Virus record (IMG/VR): IMGVR_UViG_3300045051_000520
Coordinates: 1-48,042 of that record
Length of the DNA stretch: 48,042 nt
Strand: one strand, 5' to 3'
Source of the DNA: a virus
Shown: positions 31,394-39,891 of the stretch, piece by piece
How positions within the stretch are numbered: the stretch's first letter is position 1
How the letters are laid out: every line of letters begins with the position of its first letter
Program-made: the position numbers and the translations under genes
Notes under the pieces: generated by a model
The model's database searches: none
Seen by the model: the letters and a program-made list of their open reading frames with translations, nothing else
What the model was told of the DNA's origin: nothing

Positions 31394-33213
31394 TTCGAAG
31401 CCTCCCACCAGTTGGGGCCCACACCAGCAGAGGACCGGATCGGAACGTCGAACTTTATGGGGCACCGTTCGCCGTCGAAGCACTCGACGATCTCGGTGAT
31501 GATCTTGCCCACACGCTCACCCTCCGAGCCCTTGGGGCGGCTGGTGTCGAACTCGTCATGCACGTTGAGCATGAGCCTGGCACTAGTACCCTTGAGGGCC
31601 CGGTGCACCTCCACCAGCTTGACCTTGAGGGCGTCAGCAGCAGAACCCTGGAAGATGAGCCCACCGGCCTTGTGCGTGAATCGCTTCCCCGGGAACCGGA
31701 TGTGTCTGCCGAGAACCGTCTTCACGAAGCCGCGAGACTTTGCCACGGATGAGGCTTTGCGCAGGAGGTTCTTGATGCCCGGCACATTCTGGTGGTACTG
31801 CTCGAACACCTCAAGGGCCTCGTCACCGGGGATGAGGAACTCCTTGCCGTGGCGGGCCTCGGACGTGTAGGGCAGGCCCATCTCCTGGGCCAGCTTGCCC
31901 TCGCCCATACCGAACACGAGCCCCAGGTTTATCTGCTTGGCGTTGCCTTTGATGCCAGGGGTCATGGACCGGGGCAGGCCAGTCATGTCGGACACCATCT
32001 GGTGAAAGTCCATCTCCGGGTCCCGCGCATACATCGCCAGGATCTTGGGGTTGGCCGCGTAGTGAGCGAACACGCGGAAGTCCATTTGGCTCCAGTCGTG
32101 GCAATCCCAGTCCTGGCCCGGGTCAGGCAGGAAGATGGACCGCACGATGGCCGCGATCTCCTTGTTGCGCTTATGGATCTGCTGGAGGGCCGGGTCGTTG
32201 CAACTCAGCCGCCCGGTGCCGGTGCCGAGGTCGTTGTCACTCTTGGTTTGGTTGAAGTTCGCGTGAACGATGCCGTTGTGGTGGTGCCCGAGGATGTGGC
32301 CCTTCAGGAATGTGTCCCGAGTCTTTAGCATCTCGCGAAGCCTGAGGATGAGCTTCGCGGCTGGGTGTTGCATCCGGCGCAGGCAATCCGCGTCGATGCT
32401 GGCCTTCCCCGCGTCCGTCTTCTCGGCTATGGTGCCGTCGTTCAAGATCCAGGTGCCGTCCTTGTCCTGCTTGGGCTCGAACAGCTTGTGGATGCTCCCG
32501 CTCGGGTTGGGGTTCACCTTGAACCCGGCCAACCGGTCGAGCTTCTCCTGGAGTGATACGGATTTCTCGGAGATATCGGCCATAGCCCGCTCCGCCGCGT
32601 CGAGGTCCACCCTCACCCCGCCGTGCTCCATCTCCAGCAGCACGGGCAGGAGGTCCATCTCCACGTCCACCACCCGGCCTAGGTCCTCGGATTCGAGGTG
32701 TGGCAACTGCCATTCATACAGACCCAGGGCGGTCCTGGTGTCCTGCTTCGCGTAGGTGACCAGCAGATCCCACGGGGCCCGGGACAGGTTCTTGGCCTGT
32801 GCCTGCTTGGTGGGGTTGCCCCCGAACATCTCCGCCAGGACCGCGTAGATGGACTTGTCCTTGCCGACCCCGAGGCAATCCCGCCCGATGCTGTCCAGGT
32901 CGTAGGTGAGCCGGTGCTCGTCCAGGAGGGCCGCGAACACCATCGTGTCGCCAACGGGCCCGTCGTATCTGACGCCATCCTCCCAGAGGAAGTGGAGGTC
33001 GAACTTCAGATTGTGGTTTACCAGCTTGCGGGCCTTGGGCAACTCGCGCTGTGCCCACCGTTGGACCACGGAGTCCCGGAAGTCGAAGGCGTAATCCCGC
33101 CCATCGGGCGTGGAAATGGCCATCATGGTGATCTTGTCCTGCCACCAGTGCAGGCCGGTGGTCTCAAGATCCACTACCATGAATGGATGCTGCTCCGGAA
33201 TTGGGAAATCCAT
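31390..33213 (-). CDS. dpoZ: DpoZ-like family A DNA polymerase with 3'-5' exonuclease (607 aa)
   Basis: Exonuclease motifs: VVDLETTG (Asp15, Glu17), NHNLKFD (Asp72), YAKQD (Tyr154, Asp158), so proofreading is intact. Polymerase motif A is DWSQMDFR, motif B (O helix) is GNAKQINLGLVFGMGEG and motif C is LNVHDEFD (about 552-553). No 5'-3' nuclease domain. In Z-phages a PolA variant (DpoZ) prefers dZTP over dATP, partly through its exonuclease. The O helix carries Leu and Phe at the sites of E. coli Pol I Phe762 and Tyr766. Name rests on linkage to purZ, mazZ and datZ. RBS GAGAGGAG and a promoter at 33293-33321. Confidence 0.88.
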   Translation of the reverse strand: MDFPIPEQHPFMVVDLETTGLHWWQDKITMMAISTPDGRDYAFDFRDSVVQRWAQRELPKARKLVNHNLKFDLHFLWEDGVRYDGPVGDTMVFAALLDEHRLTYDLDSIGRDCLGVGKDKSIYAVLAEMFGGNPTKQAQAKNLSRAPWDLLVTYAKQDTRTALGLYEWQLPHLESEDLGRVVDVEMDLLPVLLEMEHGGVRVDLDAAERAMADISEKSVSLQEKLDRLAGFKVNPNPSGSIHKLFEPKQDKDGTWILNDGTIAEKTDAGKASIDADCLRRMQHPAAKLILRLREMLKTRDTFLKGHILGHHHNGIVHANFNQTKSDNDLGTGTGRLSCNDPALQQIHKRNKEIAAIVRSIFLPDPGQDWDCHDWSQMDFRVFAHYAANPKILAMYARDPEMDFHQMVSDMTGLPRSMTPGIKGNAKQINLGLVFGMGEGKLAQEMGLPYTSEARHGKEFLIPGDEALEVFEQYHQNVPGIKNLLRKASSVAKSRGFVKTVLGRHIRFPGKRFTHKAGGLIFQGSAADALKVKLVEVHRALKGTSARLMLNVHDEFDTSRPKGSEGERVGKIITEIVECFDGERCPIKFDVPIRSSAGVGPNWWEASK

Positions 33214-33292
33214 GTCTCTCCTCTCTAGGTGGCCCCGCTGTCAGCACTTCTACCCGAGGGTTCTTTTGCCAACAACGGAGCCGGAAGACCTA

Positions 33293-33321
33293 AGGATACC
33301 GCCCCCGCAGGGGCGGGTCAA
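33293..33321 (-). promoter_or_regulatory. Promoter for the polymerase-purZ operon
   Basis: TTGACC (33316-33321) and TATCCT (33293-33298) with a 17-bp spacer. The -35 is part of TTCGGCTTGACC, also present at 39880-39891 and 47184-47195. A hairpin fills the spacer. Confidence 0.75.
33299..33316 (-). terminator. Hairpin after the exonuclease gene, inside the promoter spacer
   Basis: CCGCCCC (33299-33305) pairs with GGGGCGG (33310-33316) around a 4-nt loop, 12 nt after the stop of the exonuclease gene. No T-run. Confidence 0.55.
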
Positions 33322-33327
33322 GCCGAA

Positions 33328-34092
33328 TCAGCGGGACTCGATGCCGAGGTAGTGCGCGACGGTGTGGCGGGTGTCCATGTCCATGTCCGTCACGTTGGAC
33401 CACATCCACCGCAGGTACGAGCGGGGGACCTCCTTCCACGGGTCGCCGTAGTGCTTGTTACCGAACCGGCACGTGCCCAGCAGAATGGGCTCCTTCGTCC
33501 AGTCGATGATCTGCAGGATGTCCACGAAGCTGGGCTCTGAGCATCGGTTCAGGTACTCGCCCAGGAGCATGCGCAGATTGGCCGCCGTGACGATTGTATC
33601 GTACAGGGCATGGTGGGCAGACAGGCCCTCCGGGATGCTCACTTCGACGTTGTGCTGGTAGCGGATGTACTGGTTGTTGCTGTGCTCGTCATCGGGCCAC
33701 AGCTTCTTCGCCAGGCGCATGGTGCAAAGCCAGGGCACGGACGCACGGCCCGGGGCCACGGCCTCCATGAACTTGGAATCGAACTCGGCATTGTGCGCCA
33801 CGAGCACGTGGCACCGGGAGGTGGGGTCGTTGTCCCACCAGTCGGCCATGGCGTCCTGGGGGCTGGGCTGGCCGTCCAGCATCTTGTTGGTGAGGTGATG
33901 CACAGCGGACGCCTGGGCAGGGATCTGGATGCCCGGGTCCATGATCCGGTAGGAGTGCTCATCGGGGGCCTGGTGGTCCATCAGCGGGCCCACCCGCACG
34001 GCGGCAAACGAGCACGGGCGGTCCTTCTCGGGGTCGAACCCGGTGGTCTCGAAATCGACCACTCCGAATATGGCTTGGTATGGGTGCATCAT
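33328..34092 (-). CDS. DEDDh 3'-5' exonuclease, DnaQ/ExoX-like (254 aa)
   Basis: N-terminal exonuclease: VVDFETTGFD (Asp-x-Glu), LVAHNAEFDSKF and HHALYDTIVTA with the His-x4-Asp of the DEDDh class. The C-terminal part (FGNKHYGDPWKEVPRSYLRWM) is the ExoX-like C-terminal module. It may proofread or trim DNA ends in recombination. Start ATG at 34092 overlaps the SprT-like stop; a second ATG follows directly. An extra exonuclease beside a proofreading polymerase could help exclude dA from the genome (inference). Confidence 0.88.
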   Translation of the reverse strand: MMHPYQAIFGVVDFETTGFDPEKDRPCSFAAVRVGPLMDHQAPDEHSYRIMDPGIQIPAQASAVHHLTNKMLDGQPSPQDAMADWWDNDPTSRCHVLVAHNAEFDSKFMEAVAPGRASVPWLCTMRLAKKLWPDDEHSNNQYIRYQHNVEVSIPEGLSAHHALYDTIVTAANLRMLLGEYLNRCSEPSFVDILQIIDWTKEPILLGTCRFGNKHYGDPWKEVPRSYLRWMWSNVTDMDMDTRHTVAHYLGIESR

Positions 34093-34703
34093 CCCTCCTT
34101 GGGGGGTTTGGTTTCAAATACCATGGGCTGGTGAGAGCACGGGCAGATCGGGGCCCCCGCGTCCTCGGCCCACTTCCTGGTGGTCCTGATGATGTAGCCG
34201 CACACGGCGCACTCAGCCTTGATGAGGCGGCCCTTCTGGGCAGGACCCTTGGTGCTCACCCCGCGCTGGGTGTCCAGACTCCCGTGGGGGTACGAGCCGG
34301 TGGACTCCAGGATCGGGGCGATGTACTCCTTGAACGCATCGCCGGGGGTGGTGGCCCGCATGGGCCCCTCAAGGCCGATGGCCAGGGCCACGGCCCGGAA
34401 TGCCCCGCCGTGCTTCTGGTCGAGCCCAACCGCCGCATGGGTGAGTTCGTGTGCCAGGATGGCCGCTGCCTTCAGCGGGTCGTCCACCTGGGGGTGGATG
34501 AAGATCTCGTGGTGCGCGTCCTTGGAGCACTCCCGGACCCAGCATTCACCGATCCGGTTGGACTTCTTGCCGGTGCTGGGGAAGCCACACGACACGCGGT
34601 AGGGTGGCAACGGGTACTCCAGGCTCTCGAACCTGGGCTCCATGGCCTTGGCCACCCGGTTCAGCCATTCCTCACGGTTCTTGGTGAAGGCCGCTGTGCT
34701 CAT
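34089..34703 (-). CDS. SprT-like zinc metalloprotease (204 aa)
   Basis: HELTHAAVGLDQKHG holds the HExxH zinc motif (His85, Glu86, His89) and a downstream His, as in SprT/Spartan proteins. A C-terminal zinc ribbon (CAVCGYII ... ICPC) follows. Spartan-type enzymes cleave proteins crosslinked to DNA and need DNA to act; the phage version could clear host proteins from Z-DNA or mature a replication protein, but the target is unknown. ATGA-type overlaps on both sides. Confidence 0.85.
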   Translation of the reverse strand: MSTAAFTKNREEWLNRVAKAMEPRFESLEYPLPPYRVSCGFPSTGKKSNRIGECWVRECSKDAHHEIFIHPQVDDPLKAAAILAHELTHAAVGLDQKHGGAFRAVALAIGLEGPMRATTPGDAFKEYIAPILESTGSYPHGSLDTQRGVSTKGPAQKGRLIKAECAVCGYIIRTTRKWAEDAGAPICPCSHQPMVFETKPPKEG

Positions 34704-34873
34704 TCGGTATCCCTCTCATAGCGCAGGTTGTTCCTGCTGTCGAACCGGTCATCCTCTTCCACCTGCTCACGCTTGAACGTGGCCACTCCCTGCTTGTTCC
34801 TGCCGGTGGCCTTCTCGCCCCGCTTGACCCGGTAACCCAGGATCTTCCAGTCGTCGAATGTCTCGTCCTTCAT
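34700..34873 (-). CDS. Small basic protein (57 aa)
   Basis: ATG at 34873 overlaps the helicase stop (ATGA); the stop TGA overlaps the next ATG at 34703. Sequence begins MKDETFDDWKILGYRVKRGE, then KATGRNKQGVATF and a charged end. The WKILGYRVKRGEKAT part recalls the N-terminal motif of ArdC-type antirestriction proteins, but the gene is too short to assign. Confidence 0.72.
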   Translation of the reverse strand: MKDETFDDWKILGYRVKRGEKATGRNKQGVATFKREQVEEDDRFDSRNNLRYERDTE

Positions 34874-36288
34874 ACGCACTCCATCACTGGGAGGTCAAAG
34901 GGGTTGTCGCCCTGGATGATGTCCAGCCGGTGCCGGGCCCTGGTCACCCCAACATACCACACCCGGACCTCGTTGTCGTCCATGGCCTCGTAGGTCCTGG
35001 CCCCCATGGAGTTCATCAGGATCACGTGGTCCGCCTCGGCACCCTTGGCGGAATGGATGGTGGAGACCCGGACCTTGGCCTTGCTGAACAGGTCCACTTT
35101 CGACAGATACTTGGCCCGCTCGTAGGGGATGTCCAGGCAATCCCACCAGGGGGCCTCTGTGATGCTGCCCGGGGCCTGCAGCAACTGGGCCCGCCAGGAC
35201 GGCCTGACCACCCGCTTGAGGGCCCCCAGGGCGGCCATGGAGATCTCCGAGCCCTCCTTCAGGCGGAGGTAGGCCCTCACGGCGTTCGCATACCGGTCCT
35301 CAAACGCGGAGGACAGGCCGGGGCCCACGATGGAGTAGGGGGTGTTGTGGGCGATGAGCCACTCCTCCACCTCTGCCCTCGTCGTGTGGTTCCGGTATAG
35401 CACGAGCGTGTCTTGGGCCCCGGGGGCGTCCAAGTAGGCCAGGGATGTCCAGGAGGCCAAGGAACCCATCTCCGAGCGCGGGGAGTACACCTTCTCGACC
35501 CGTTGGCCGATCTTGGATGCCACGGCCTGGGCCAGCCGGTGCACAGTAAGGGGGATGCGGTGGCTCTGGGATAGGACCTCGACCTCCGCCCCCTCGTGCC
35601 TGCGGGCCATTCCGTGGGCGTCCGCCCCGGCCCAGGCGTAGATGGCCTGGTCGTCGTCCCCGGCGAACGTCACGCTCGGGGTGTGCTTCGCGATCTCGTC
35701 CACCAGCCGCCACTGGAGCAGGCTGAGGTCCTGGGCCTCGTCCAGGAACAGCTCCTTCAGGCCCAGGTCCGGGCTCGTCCGGGTGGCCCCCTCCAGGAGG
35801 TCGTTGAAATCCAGGTAGCCGTAGGCATTCTTCCAGCCGGTGTATCCCTTGCTGAATAGCTGGGCCATACCCGGGTCCACGTCCGGACGGTAACGGTTCC
35901 AGGCTTCCATGATCGGGGTGCACGTCACTGTTGCCAGGTTGTGCAACTCCATGAGTTCATCCCCGATAAGCTGGGGGCCCGGGTCCTGGCTGGATCGGCC
36001 CGAGATCGGGTAGCCGATATACTGGGAGAACTCCTCCAGTTTCGCGTCGTCCACCATCTGCTCACGGCTGGCCCCGCTTATTTCGTAGGCGAGGCTGTGC
36101 AGAGTCCGGATGGTCTTGCTCCGTGAGATGTTGAGCCGGTGCAGGGCCTCGTTGGCCGCTGCCCGCGTGAAAGCGAAGAAGCCTATCTCCGCAGGCTTGG
36201 CCCCCCGGTCCCGGACCTCGGCCATCCGCTCCAGTAGGAGGGTGGTCTTCCCGCAACCCGGGGGGCCGTAGAATACGCGACGGCTCAT
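34870..36288 (-). CDS. UvrD/Rep-like superfamily 1 helicase (472 aa)
   Basis: Motif I GPPGCGKTT (8-16), Ia FAFTRAAANEA, II FLDEAQDLSLLQ, III FAGDDDQAIYAWAG, IV SQSHRIP, V VSTIHSAKGAEADHVIL and VI VGVTRARHRL are all visible, so it should be an active ATP-driven DNA helicase of the compact phage type. It would unwind DNA at forks or in recombination. The ATG at 36288 overlaps the previous stop by 4 nt. Confidence 0.93.
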   Translation of the reverse strand: MSRRVFYGPPGCGKTTLLLERMAEVRDRGAKPAEIGFFAFTRAAANEALHRLNISRSKTIRTLHSLAYEISGASREQMVDDAKLEEFSQYIGYPISGRSSQDPGPQLIGDELMELHNLATVTCTPIMEAWNRYRPDVDPGMAQLFSKGYTGWKNAYGYLDFNDLLEGATRTSPDLGLKELFLDEAQDLSLLQWRLVDEIAKHTPSVTFAGDDDQAIYAWAGADAHGMARRHEGAEVEVLSQSHRIPLTVHRLAQAVASKIGQRVEKVYSPRSEMGSLASWTSLAYLDAPGAQDTLVLYRNHTTRAEVEEWLIAHNTPYSIVGPGLSSAFEDRYANAVRAYLRLKEGSEISMAALGALKRVVRPSWRAQLLQAPGSITEAPWWDCLDIPYERAKYLSKVDLFSKAKVRVSTIHSAKGAEADHVILMNSMGARTYEAMDDNEVRVWYVGVTRARHRLDIIQGDNPFDLPVMECV

Positions 36289-36533
36289 CGGTTTGGCGTC
36301 ATGGGGTTAAGCAGGTGGACCCGCCTCATGATCTTGCCCCGCCTCCGAACTGAGGCTTTGCTTCGGCCCACCACCTGCCGGTCCACTTCGGTCTGCTCGT
36401 GGGGCTTGAGCGAGGTCCGGTAGTACGTGCCGTGCGCCAGGTTGCGGAAGGCGTCACAGTAAACCGTGCCGCTGGGGAAAGTCACGGTCTGCTGGGCCCT
36501 GTTCAGGGTTGGGCGGTAAATGGCCATGGTCAT
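36285..36533 (-). CDS. Hypothetical basic protein (82 aa)
   Basis: MTMAIYRPTLNRAQQTVTFP, FRNLAHGTYYRTSLKPHEQT and a basic tail with RSKASVRRRGKIMRR. Strong positive charge suggests nucleic acid binding. The ATG overlaps the previous stop (ATGA). Family not recognised. Confidence 0.75.
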   Translation of the reverse strand: MTMAIYRPTLNRAQQTVTFPSGTVYCDAFRNLAHGTYYRTSLKPHEQTEVDRQVVGRSKASVRRRGKIMRRVHLLNPMTPNR

Positions 36534-37201
36534 TCAGCCCAGGGCGTGGTGGAGGGCTGTTTAAACCACGTGATACTGCGCTGGATGTCCTCCTCGCTGA
36601 ATACCTTCAGGAGGAAGGTATGGGCCTTGTCCGCGTCACCGTCGCACAGGCGGAGGTACTCCTCAGCGGTGGCGTTCACCCGGACGGCCACGTGCTCCTC
36701 CTCCCGGGCCTCCCGGACCTGGGTGAGGAGGTCGTCCTCCACCTTCTGGACGGCACCCATCAGGCGGTCGAACTCCTGGCATGCCCCTTCGTTGCGTCGG
36801 GAGATATCTTCCCGGGCCTTGAGCACGGCCTGGTGGTGTTGGGCCTCCCGGTGGTCTGGAAGCATCCGGACGGCCACCTCCGTGTCCTGGGGGGTGTGCA
36901 CGGAGTACTTGCTCGACCCGTCCCAGTTCATGCACAGGGCTCCGAGGCTCCGGAAGGTGTCCAGGGCGGCCTTGTCCTCGAATACCACGGTGGTGGAGTT
37001 GTAGCCCCCGTGCTTCAGGGCCACGGTGAAGTACTCGCGGTCCTGGATCATCGGGCGGGGCGGCAGTTCCTCAAGCACCGGGCCCGGGACGATGGGGTTC
37101 ACCCCGCGTTCCATGAGCACCTCGTTGAGGTAGTGCTTCCGGATGATCTCCGGGGTGAGTTGGGCCTTCTGCCGCTGGGCCAGGTTGTCGAATCTGCTCA
37201 T
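36530..37201 (-). CDS. Hypothetical replication-region protein (223 aa)
   Basis: N-terminal MSRFDNLAQRQKAQLTPEII, a middle with YFTVALKHGGYNSTTVVFED and FRSLGALCMNWDG, then long helical sequence with many Glu and Arg and an end of SITWFKQPSTTPWAE. No family recognised. It has the purine-rich leader AGAGAGAAGAGG, so a promoter probably lies in the 127-bp gap upstream (37202-37328), though I see no convincing hexamers. Confidence 0.78.
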   Translation of the reverse strand: MSRFDNLAQRQKAQLTPEIIRKHYLNEVLMERGVNPIVPGPVLEELPPRPMIQDREYFTVALKHGGYNSTTVVFEDKAALDTFRSLGALCMNWDGSSKYSVHTPQDTEVAVRMLPDHREAQHHQAVLKAREDISRRNEGACQEFDRLMGAVQKVEDDLLTQVREAREEEHVAVRVNATAEEYLRLCDGDADKAHTFLLKVFSEEDIQRSITWFKQPSTTPWAE

Positions 37202-37328
37202 GGGTTCCTCTTCTCTCTGGTGTGGTGGGAAAGGTGGTGCGTGGCGTCGGTTCGGCCCTGTTGCTTGTGGGCCCTGGCTCATCCGATCTTAACCCCGGAA
37301 GCATCACCGGAGACCGCTCACCTGCTGG

Positions 37329-37802
37329 CTAGCCCTGAGCTTCCAGGTTCTTGAGCACCTGTTCCATCGGGGCCCAGTAAGCCTGGAAATGGGCCAGGAA
37401 GAAAGCCTTCTTGGCTTCGAGTTCCGCGAGTTCCTGCTGCTTCTTCTCGATCTCGCGGTCCATGGTGCGGATGATGTGGTCCTTCTTGATGCCCAGCATG
37501 TCCGGGTCGTTGGATGCGATGACCTCGCAATCCTTGGTCTCGGAGTTGTAGTAGAGGAACTTCAGACCGCCGTTGTAGCCGGTGTCCATGTAGGCGCACA
37601 CGATGGTGGGCCGCTCCTTGAACTCGTCGAACCCGATGATCATGCCGTGGTGGACTTGGAACTCGCTGTAGCCGGACTCCTTGCGGAGGATCTTCACCCG
37701 ATCCCCGACGCGCAGGTGGTCGATGCGCTTGGCGTGGCGGAGGTCGATCTCCATTTTCACACCGTTTATCTCGATGACGGTCTTGCCGGTCTCTTCAGCC
37801 AT
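37329..37802 (-). CDS. Hypothetical protein (157 aa)
   Basis: N-terminal beta domain (KTVIEINGVKMEIDLRHAKR, HLRVGDRVKILRK, VHHGMIIGFDEF) followed by a coiled coil (DREIEKKQQELAELEAKKAF). The VGDRVKIL-like barrel hints at an RNA or protein interaction module. The leader AGAGAGAAAAGAGG precedes it; 37803-37929 holds no gene. Confidence 0.8.
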   Translation of the reverse strand: MAEETGKTVIEINGVKMEIDLRHAKRIDHLRVGDRVKILRKESGYSEFQVHHGMIIGFDEFKERPTIVCAYMDTGYNGGLKFLYYNSETKDCEVIASNDPDMLGIKKDHIIRTMDREIEKKQQELAELEAKKAFFLAHFQAYWAPMEQVLKNLEAQG

Positions 37803-37929
37803 GTTTGCCTCTTTTCTCTCTGAGTGGGGTTGGAAAAAGTGCCGGTTACGTCATCCGGCGTCCTTCCGGACCGTCAATCGCTAGGTCCGGGGCCCCGTGC
37901 TGGCTGGGCCCCGTGAGCATCGCGATGGG

Positions 37930-38703
37930 CTAGAACTTCTCCTCGCCAGCGGGCACCAGGTCCACGTCGTCGCTGGTGCGCTCCACGTCCTTCTTGCCGC
38001 TGAGGATCTCGGAGTAGGTGAACTCCGCCAGCTTGTAGATCTCCTCCTTGACCCAGGGGCCCGGGGACACCACGAAGTTGCGGTAGGGCTGGCCCGCCTT
38101 GTTCTTCTCCTTGACGGTGCCCAGGTTCCAGGTGCCCGCGTAGCGGTCCCCGCCCCGGAGCCGGATGAGGCTGTTCCAGTTGCGGCTGACCTTCAGCTTG
38201 GTGATGGTGCAGGACACCACGACCTCGCCCAGGACCTTCTGCTCCACGGGGCCGCTGAGGATGAGGCAGAAGTGCTGCCCGGTCTCCACGACCTCCATGT
38301 CGCCCGGCTTGTCGCTGGCCTCCACGGCGGCGATGGCCTCGCCCTCGGTGGGGTAGGCACCACGGAAGCCCCCGCCCGCGCTCCGCTTCACGAACACCGT
38401 GAACTCCTTGCGGAAGAACAGGTTGCAGAGCAGCACGTTGTCGTAGAGTTCCCGCGTGAGGCTGTTGAACATCTGGCCGACCTTGGCCCCGGCGATGTAC
38501 TTCTCCGGGTTGTCGGCGTCGAGTTCGGGGCTCAGGTCCTGGATGATGCCCAGGCGGGGGATGACGAGATCCTCCGTGTGGACGTTCTCGTTGCCCTTGC
38601 CGGGGCCGTCCTTCTTGAGGTAGTCGGGCATAGTGGAAACACCCATGTCCTCGGCTTTGACGAGCCCGGTTTCCTCGGGCTGGGGGGTGGTGGGTTTGGC
38701 CAT
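37930..38703 (-). CDS. Conserved phage protein, possible single-stranded DNA binding protein (257 aa)
   Basis: Pattern DLVIPRLGIIQDLSPEL, AGAKVGQMFNSLTRELYDN, FFRKEFTVFV, SRNWNSLIRLRGGDRYAGTW and FVVSPGPWVKEEIYKLA, with an acidic C-terminal tail ending VPAGEEKF. Aromatic and basic residues in beta segments plus an acidic tail are features of phage SSB proteins, and the location among replication genes fits, but no diagnostic motif is visible. Downstream genes at 38784 and 39017 often-type partners are also unknown. Confidence 0.75.
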   Translation of the reverse strand: MAKPTTPQPEETGLVKAEDMGVSTMPDYLKKDGPGKGNENVHTEDLVIPRLGIIQDLSPELDADNPEKYIAGAKVGQMFNSLTRELYDNVLLCNLFFRKEFTVFVKRSAGGGFRGAYPTEGEAIAAVEASDKPGDMEVVETGQHFCLILSGPVEQKVLGEVVVSCTITKLKVSRNWNSLIRLRGGDRYAGTWNLGTVKEKNKAGQPYRNFVVSPGPWVKEEIYKLAEFTYSEILSGKKDVERTSDDVDLVPAGEEKF

Positions 38704-38783
38704 GTTTGGCCTCCTGTTCTCGGTTCTCGGGCGATGGGGAGTCGCACCACGGATTGCCAGGCCCGCGATTCCCTGTTGGAGAG

Positions 38784-39008
38784 CTAGCTCTTGGCGATGG
38801 GGGACTTGCCGACGACCTCGGGGGCCTCGGCGGGCTGTTCCCCGCTGATGGTCTTCAGGATGGCAAAGGCCGCGTTGTCCCGTGTGGCGTTGTTGTTGCC
38901 CAGCCCGTGCTCCTTGAGCGTCTTCCGGATCTTGAGGGCCTCCGCGTTGCAGATACCACCGTCCTTGAGGGCGATACGGAGGCAGAACTTGGCGATGCTG
39001 TGGAACAT
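38784..39008 (-). CDS. Hypothetical protein (74 aa)
   Basis: MFHSIAKFCLRIALKDGGIC then NAEALKIRKTLKEHGLGNNN; helical. Start 39008 has AGGAG 5 nt upstream, better than a GTG two codons earlier. The 80 bp after it (38704-38783) hold only the leader region of the next gene. Confidence 0.72.
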   Translation of the reverse strand: MFHSIAKFCLRIALKDGGICNAEALKIRKTLKEHGLGNNNATRDNAAFAILKTISGEQPAEAPEVVGKSPIAKS

Positions 39009-39016
39009 GACCACTC

Positions 39017-39481
39017 CTAGAAGAAACGTGCTTTGGGGACGACGGACACCTTCACGAGTTCGGCAGGATACTCCTTGCCAGCCTTGATGCGCCCGGTGAT
39101 ATAGGACTTGAGCGTGGAACTGTTGATCGTTTCCTTGATGATGGCCTCGTCGCCCTGCTCCTGCAACCAGGCTTTCATGGGGGGCAGGTCACCAGCCTTG
39201 AGGCTGACGAACACCTCGTCCTGGACGCGGACACCCTTGCCGGATTCGAGGCGGAAGTTCTGCAGGCCGGAGTCCTCCATCGCCGGGGGGATCTTCACGG
39301 TGCACAGGAAGTCGTATTCCTTCTCCAGTTCCGTCTTGACCTCCTTGGCGGCGTCCAGCCTGGTGCGGACCTCCTCCATGGCCTGGCCAAGCTGGATGAG
39401 CGTCATCCCGTCATACTTGGCGTAGGCCGGGTTGAAGGGGATGCCCCCTCCGCCCTGTTCATCTTCCCGTTCGTCTGCCAT
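39017..39481 (-). CDS. Conserved phage protein, Gam-like in layout (154 aa)
   Basis: A helical region (TLIQLGQAMEEVRTRLDAAK through EKEYDFLC) is followed by FRLESGKGVRVQDEVFVSLK, and WLQEQGDEAIIKETINSSTL, then ITGRIKAGKEYPAELVKV. The coiled coil followed by a basic beta part is found in phage proteins linked to recombination/SSB genes. No enzyme motif. Function unknown. Confidence 0.75.
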   Translation of the reverse strand: MADEREDEQGGGGIPFNPAYAKYDGMTLIQLGQAMEEVRTRLDAAKEVKTELEKEYDFLCTVKIPPAMEDSGLQNFRLESGKGVRVQDEVFVSLKAGDLPPMKAWLQEQGDEAIIKETINSSTLKSYITGRIKAGKEYPAELVKVSVVPKARFF

Positions 39482-39509
39482 GCTGCTTTCTCCTCTCTGA
39501 GGTTTGGCC

Positions 39510-39827
39510 CTATGCGGACAAGGGCACGTGGATGGGGATGTAGCGGGTTGCCTGCCGGTCCCACTTCAGGACACGGATGGACTTGATGCTCCCACGGGCG
39601 GCCAGAGCCGCGAAGGCGATGCCCATGACGATGGGGTCACCGACCAGCAGCAGGTAGTCCTGCTCCGGGATGAAGTAGGACAGCTTCTCACGGATCTGGC
39701 GGGCCATGTCGTCCCCGCCACGGAAGGACGGGAAATCCCGCTCGGTCAGAACCTCCAGGTCACCGAACTCCATCGCGTGGCTGAGGTTGTGCCGCCCACT
39801 CTCCTGTGTGGCGAATACTTTAGGCAT
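39510..39827 (-). CDS. Hypothetical protein (105 aa)
   Basis: MPKVFATQESGRHNLSHAME, DMARQIREKLSYFIPEQDYL, LVGDPIVMGIAFAALAARGS and VLKWDRQATRYIPIHV. Looks like an alpha/beta domain. It is the first gene behind the promoter at 39857-39885 with a leader AGAGAGAAGGAG. Confidence 0.78.
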   Translation of the reverse strand: MPKVFATQESGRHNLSHAMEFGDLEVLTERDFPSFRGGDDMARQIREKLSYFIPEQDYLLLVGDPIVMGIAFAALAARGSIKSIRVLKWDRQATRYIPIHVPLSA

Positions 39828-39856
39828 GGTGCTGGGCTCCTTCTCTCTGGATGTAT

Positions 39857-39885
39857 AGACTACCACGATGTGGGGGTGTGGTCAA
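39857..39885 (-). promoter_or_regulatory. Promoter for the operon starting at 39827
   Basis: TTGACC (39880-39885) and TAGTCT (39857-39862), spacer 17 bp. Shares TTCGGCTTGACC with 33316-33327 and 47184-47195, and as at 33328 the stop codon of the upstream gene follows directly. Confidence 0.7.
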
Positions 39886-39891
39886 GCCGAA

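Noticed and set aside
34700-34873. ArdC antirestriction protein
   Set aside because: Only a short N-terminal resemblance; the protease domain of ArdC is absent. The neighbouring SprT-like gene is a different family.
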